From Phoronis ovalis (lineage: Eukaryota > Phoronida > Phoronidae), in contig JAOXYB010052945.1 of the NCBI GenBank assembly GCA_028565635.1, positions 1-26,070 on the forward strand: a DNA stretch of 26,070 bases, written 5' to 3'. Under the pieces are notes generated by a model that had not been told where the DNA came from, made no database searches, and saw only the letters and a program-made list of their open reading frames with translations. The translations under genes were made by a program, and so were the position numbers. This document shows positions 22,301-26,070 of the stretch, one piece after another; position 1 is the stretch's first letter; every line of letters starts with the position of its first letter.

Positions 22301-25300
22301 ACACTGTTTGACGAAGATATTGGATCTCCATATTTCATTGGAAATAAAAAGGAAAAGCATAACAATGAAGTGATGAATAGTCGCAATGTTCATCTTCCAT
22401 GCTCAGAAAGCAACGACAATCTAGATGGTTGTAGTTTAAACATTGCATCTGATGATGTTGCTAAGAGAACCGATAAAGTGAAACTAGAATCTAAAGGGTT
22501 GAAATTGAGTTTGTCAGGTGGAATACGTAAAAAACGTAGTCCAGAATCTGTGCTAAAGTTATGTGTGACAACAACTGAACAGAATGCAGTTGATTGTTCT
22601 GAACAGAGAATGAAGAAGCAGATCAGTGCAATAAAACATAATGAAAGTGCTATTAAGTCTCCGTCAATTCTGAGTGGAGGCCAACAGCCAAAATCTAATT
22701 TCAATGTTACAGTTCCAAGAACCAATGATTCCATACATTACCAACAAATCAGCAATGAAAAACAAACAGAATCAAGTTGCATAGTGTCTCCTGTTAAGAG
22801 TGGTGATAGTCTAAGACGTTCTAAACGAAATGTTAAGCATGCATCGTTAGAAATTAGTCAGGACTCCAGTTATGCAGAAAGTCGTGGTTTAATTCAAACC
22901 ACACTGAGTCGAGTGTTTACAAAGACAAACACATTTGCATTAAGAGAATTTTGTAATAACCGTGATAATTGTTTAGACGATGATAATGTTACAGTTTTAT
23001 CAAAGGATAATTTTGTTGAAAAATGTAAGTTAATGACCGTACCAAAAATTCGGATTCCTGCTGAGACTATTGCCAATGAAAATATACCTCATGAAACTTT
23101 CAAGAAACCTGTAACCCCTAAGAAAAATGTTTCTAAGCATGTGAAGCTAGCTGTGGATAGCCAACAGCATGTGAAGCCTGCTGTGGATAGCCAACAGTTA
23201 TCTGATTTGGATGAAACATGTTTACCAGGTGTGCTGCACAGTGCTAGTTCTCCGTATAAAGTGAGTAAAGAAATGGCCTATTACTTTTCATGTTTATTTG
23301 CATAAACCTCTGGTGCCAATTTCTGCTAACTGAATGAGGCATTATTCTGCTGCAAGCCATCTACACAGGCATTTGTCTTTGAAAAATTAACTTATAGGTA
23401 TATACAAATGCTTGTTTATCAAAAAGGTTACCTGAAAGACCATATTATAATTAGAATGGCATGAACAAAATATTTTGTGATAAAAATAGAGCATGTGTTT
23501 TCAGATATTTATGCCTCCAAATTTCTGTTCTGTTGTGTCAGAATGAGCTAAAATGATATGACCGCCATGCTTTATTGATGGAAAGCCTTTCTAACACTCA
23601 TCATCTGATGTACTGTAATTTTACTGTATATTTTTAACACCCCAGGTAGACAGTGACAGAGCCTTTGAAGACACTCGTTATGGTGCGACAGTAGAACCTA
23701 TTCATGCCTGCAATGGTAGTATAGCTCCAGATTTTCATTTCTCACAATATGATCTCAGCACTGTCCAGAATCACACACAGATGCTTGATCATGGAAAACC
23801 ATGTGACAAGGAGTCCCAGAGAATTATGTCGACATGTGCCAGTGTCACATTTGGAACCAGGAATGTACAGGGCAGTGATAAATCAGGTACAGAATAGGTC
23901 GAGGAGCAAGACCCATTTTTTATATGTGATTTAGGGAAAATACAGTATATTTTTGACTCAACATTTCTTAATTTTACCTATAGAAGTTTGTTTGATTGTT
24001 GAATTCCTTTGTAACAGTGTCCTACTATGTATTACTTATGTTTCCTAAAAACAACATAGAAAATAAATGAGCAGAAAAAAAAGTATTATTGATAAGTCTT
24101 ACTGCACTGTATTTTAATTTATTTAGAAATAACAATTGTGTACATTCAGTATTCCAAACAAATCCTTGTGCAGTGTTTACTATGCACAGCTCTAAATTTT
24201 CAAAAGATTCCATTAATACATCTTATTTTGAATTGTATTTTCCGACACCATATTACCTGAATTAGTAACGGAGAAGGTTGTGGATGTATAAATATCTGAA
24301 TTAAATCACATTATGTCTTTTTAAAGATTCTGTTATTCCTGAAGAAGAAAATGATGGAAAGAAGATGGAAGATAGTTTCGATGTGTATGTATTTACATGT
24401 GTAATTATGTAAGAATGTGTATATGTTATTATGTAACAACTAAAATAATTTTATACAAATTTAAATAATGTTTAGGTGTCCACTCCTACGAAAATAGTAG
24501 ACCAAACCTGATTTTCAGTAACTTAATACATGATCTTCTTTTGCTTGGTTCATTTGATGTATAAGTAACTGATTAAAATATTAACAAATCATGAGATGTA
24601 TAGCTTTCATCTTGTGGCTTGAGTTAATGAAACTTAATGTTAGAGATCACAAGGTAGAAACAGTAATATATATACAAATATCTGTCGTTATGCAATTTTT
24701 ATGTGATTGTGGGGAGTTCCGGTATTTGCTCAGAATGAGCGGATTTCTAGACGATTTTCGTAAGGGTGTGTTAAGTTTTAATTTGTTGATGTACTTTTGT
24801 AGGCCATGTAAGAAAAAGGAATTTGCACAATTTGCCTATGTTGATGTGATACGTAAGCAAGATGAACGCCGTAAACTTCCGGCTTATTTTTGTCAGCAGT
24901 GTTATGAGGTATGCATATATGTAACCAATGACTGTGTTAAGTGTTTTTACGCGTTTCCTATTACTGCATTTGCTTTTTGAGAACAAGTTTCCTGGAATTG
25001 TTAACATTATTATTCTGTACATGCACTTCGTAGTGCATGTACAGAGTAAGGCACAACATTTATAACTTAGGAATTAAGTGTTAACCATCACACCAAACCA
25101 ACTGACAATCTCATCTTAATTTAAAGGAATCAAAGAATCCCTTTCCTTTTATGAATTTAAACTCTGTAAAATTGAGCTTATTTTATCACAGCTTGCATTT
25201 ATATAAATAATGTTAGTGCATTTCCTGTAACATCAAAATTGCATGTGACGTCGAAAGTTGTGACATTTCAATCTGTTTGTTCAGCTGTTATGAATATAAA

Positions 25301-25660
25301 CCTATTTGTTGTATTTCATATGGTAATTTGCATATAAACCATCCAATCTACCATTGGCTATAAATTGATACTTTTATGTGTTACCTGTCTTCACCTTAGG
25401 CTGTTGATGACTCAAAATACCACATACGGTGGACACTAGAATTATTTATATCAATGTAAACTGAAAGTCAACTATGAGAAAGCAATCTCTTGTGCTTCTT
25501 TGTATTTGTTTTTAGTACTACAAAGGTCAAGATTTAACAGATGATGAAGTTGGTGACAAAATGAAAGACACATGCCGACATAGGGCATCGTTTGCACCTC
25601 CTAGTACACCTGAAAATTTCTGGAAATTGGGTTTTCCAGAAGAAAGTGGAGATAACGAAG
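19306..25660 (+). CDS. RBBP8: CtIP / RBBP8, DNA-end resection factor (Sae2/Ctp1 family), 13 exons, 3' end outside window
   Basis: Exons: 19306-19381, 19742-19805, 19864-19884, 20072-20137, 20409-20515, 20696-20747, 21500-21587, 21891-22017, 22236-23260, 23646-23886, 24327-24384, 24803-24908, 25516-25660. All are GT/AG with matching phases, giving at least 725 residues (human about 897). CtIP works with MRE11-RAD50-NBS1 in the nucleus to start resection of double-strand breaks. Order of parts: N-terminal coiled coil (about 8-75), a CQNC pair at 84/87 equivalent to the human zinc-binding C89/C92 used in oligomerisation, basic RRKRRK near 163-168 (nuclear-import candidate), SPIF at 209-212 matching the BRCA1-BRCT pSxxF site, a long disordered middle, and the C-terminal Sae2-like domain: AYVDVIRKQDERRKLP, FCQQC (672-675), CRHR (697-700) and STPENFW, whose Thr-Pro (708-709) matches human T847, a CDK site. 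I see no PLDLS CtBP motif. The last exon shown ends at a GTAATG donor; reading through would stop at 25687-25689, so a further exon beyond the window is expected. Confidence 0.95.
19388..19434 (+). other. Hairpin just after the CtIP exon 1 donor
   Basis: Three stem blocks pair: TAGTCTC/GAGACTA (19388-19394 with 19428-19434), GACT/AGTC (19396-19399 with 19423-19426) and CAGATAA/TTATCTG (19402-19408 with 19412-19418), with small bulges and a 3-base loop. It begins six bases after the GT donor and is followed by a T run. Confidence 0.5.
19864..19884 (+). other. RBBP8: Candidate 21-nt microexon of CtIP
   Basis: Bounded by a TTTCAG acceptor and a GTATGT donor, with phase 2 on entry and exit, so it can be included or skipped without a frame change. 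Inclusion gives N-S-LAREHG-L-YF; skipping gives N-R-YF. The seven added residues equal one coiled-coil heptad. The skipped form has the same spacing as human CtIP, as I recall it, between the VTKLK-like and FF-like segments. Confidence 0.6.
21031..21270 (+). mobile_element. tRNA-derived SINE
   Basis: The head starts GGGGTCGCAGTGGCTCAGG. A box-A-like TGGCTCAGGTGG (21041-21052) and a box-B-like GGTTCGAATTTCC (from 21084) are spaced as in RNA polymerase III tRNA promoters. The following body, with ACTAGCATCCTATCC and a TCTCTTAATGCTAC stretch, resembles tRNA-related SINE bodies known from molluscs. The copy is diverged, its 3' boundary is approximate, and I found no clear target duplication. It lies in the CtIP intron 20748-21499, whose other sequence is plain AT-rich DNA. 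Confidence 0.75.
22259..22270 (+). other. RBBP8: BRCA1-type SPxF phosphomotif in CtIP
   Basis: Codons TCA CCT ATC TTT read Ser-Pro-Ile-Phe (about 209-212), followed by Gly. Human CtIP binds the BRCA1 BRCT repeats through phosphorylated S327 in Ser-Pro-Val-Phe. The match is visible; phosphorylation and binding here are inferred. Confidence 0.6.
23138..23197 (+). repeat. RBBP8: 30-bp tandem duplication inside CtIP coding sequence
   Basis: Units 23138-23167 and 23168-23197 differ at two bases and encode HVKLAVDSQQ then HVKPAVDSQQ. The unit is a multiple of three, so the frame is kept. It lies in the disordered middle of the protein. Confidence 0.92.
23261..23645 (+). other. CtIP intron
   Basis: A 385-bp AT-rich intron from GTGAGT to a pyrimidine-rich CCCCAG. 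Nothing else is recognised in it. Confidence 0.85.
23887..24802 (+). other. Two CtIP introns around the 58-nt exon 24327-24384
   Basis: Introns 23887-24326 and 24385-24802 are AT-rich and featureless. For the short exon the donor is placed at GTATGT (24385) rather than at the GT two bases upstream, because it is a stronger donor match and keeps phase with the Sae2-like exon that follows, giving DSFDV-PCKKKEF. Confidence 0.8.
24909..25515 (+). other. CtIP intron with a perfect hairpin
   Basis: A 607-bp intron separating the two exons of the Sae2-like domain, between the CxxC half and the CRHR half. It holds a perfect 14-bp inverted repeat around 25014-25045 and is otherwise AT-rich and featureless. 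Confidence 0.85.
25014..25045. repeat. Perfect 14-bp inverted repeat with 4-base loop
   Basis: TCTGTACATGCACT (25014-25027) and AGTGCATGTACAGA (25032-25045) are exact reverse complements around TCGT. Confidence 0.9.
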
Positions 25661-25855
25661 GTAATGTTCACAGAGGGGCACTCATATAGTGTGTTAATTA
25701 CCTGGTTATGTTAAGGTATTGTTGCAGTTCTGTATTGCAGTGCATTCTACTTGCATGTCATTAAGAGAATTGAAACCATTATTTCTGCTAGTGAAGTAGT
25801 GTTTCAAATTCAAATTGATAATCTCAGAAGGGTTCTCAGTAGGTTTGTCCCTTTT
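25661..25855 (+). other. RBBP8: Sequence following the last visible CtIP exon
   Basis: Begins with the donor GTAATG. It is most likely intron, because the conserved tail that follows the GFP motif in other CtIP proteins is not encoded here. If unspliced, translation would end after nine more codons at TAG 25687-25689. Confidence 0.6.
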
Positions 25856-26070
25856 TATGCCCATCCACCATAGTGGAATGGGCATATAGTCGTAGTATAG
25901 GTGTCGTCGTCATGGTATGTAACACTTTCTTTGTCTCGCGATAACAGCTTCAGTTTTTACCCGATCGGTTTCATATTCGGCACAGGGTGAATGCAGGTCA
26001 AAGTGCAGGTCGCTTATACTTTTGACCTTGATTACTTCCAATATGGCCGACTGGTGGCCATGTTTGTTCT
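25856..26070. repeat. Start of a dispersed repeat with palindromic head, cut by window end
   Basis: The 31 bases at 25856-25886 form an almost perfect palindrome: TATGCCCAT and CCAC pair with GTGG and ATGGGCATA, with one bulged base. The sequence after it (ATAGTCGTAGTATAGGTGTCGTCGTC, later TTTTGACCTTGATTACTTCC and ATGGCCGACTGGTGGCC) is less AT-rich than its surroundings and resembles a head found in many copies in bivalve and other marine invertebrate genomes. The family identity is from memory; the element continues beyond the window. It lies in the presumed last CtIP intron. Confidence 0.6.

Noticed and set aside
22390-22734. Minus-strand frame inside the largest CtIP exon
   Set aside because: Antisense shadow of CtIP coding sequence.
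24591-24980. 129-codon single-frame protein
   Set aside because: Only 24803-24908 is coding; the rest is intron read through in frame. A splice acceptor lies directly before the conserved part.

Overview
The window is animal nuclear DNA. Coding is split into exons with GT/AG borders and polypyrimidine acceptors, the spacers are long and AT-rich with homopolymer runs, and there are a tRNA-derived SINE and small inverted-repeat transposons. The protein content points to a protostome, most likely a lophotrochozoan such as a mollusc: a nine-finger Hunchback, a CtIP/RBBP8, and a SINE whose body resembles molluscan families. The species call is inference.

Layout. Positions 1-7861 are non-coding: a T-rich low-complexity block (about 100-345), then AT-rich DNA rich in TTATGTAA/TTACATAA octamers, probably upstream sequence or first intron of hunchback. 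Positions 7891-12775 (+) hold the complete hunchback (hb) coding region in four exons, 798 residues, with six central fingers, one isolated finger and the C-terminal pair. Its putative 3' UTR (12776 to about 14600) carries Pumilio-type sites, one identical over ten bases to the conserved part of the Drosophila hb Nanos response element as I recall it, and ends at an AATAAA. Positions 14600-15790 separate convergent genes and contain a CTCF-like motif. Positions 16148-18212 (-) hold a small cysteine-rich protein gene, tentatively related to Drosophila pinocchio, with a roughly 490-bp inverted-repeat transposon in one intron. Positions 18213-19305 form a divergent spacer holding a second inverted-repeat element. 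Positions 19306-25660 (+) hold thirteen exons of CtIP/RBBP8 (Sae2/Ctp1 family), which probably continues past the window; a SINE sits in one intron. The window ends in the start of a dispersed repeat with a palindromic head.

The three genes are not an obvious pathway: hb is a developmental zinc-finger regulator, CtIP starts DNA-end resection with MRE11-RAD50-NBS1, and the cysteine-rich gene is of uncertain function. The cysteine-rich gene and CtIP are head to head; hb and the cysteine-rich gene are tail to tail. No prokaryotic, viral or CRISPR feature was seen. The best candidates for something new are the Pumilio/Nanos-like cluster in the hb 3' UTR, a 21-nt in-frame microexon adding exactly one coiled-coil heptad to CtIP, and two small transposons.
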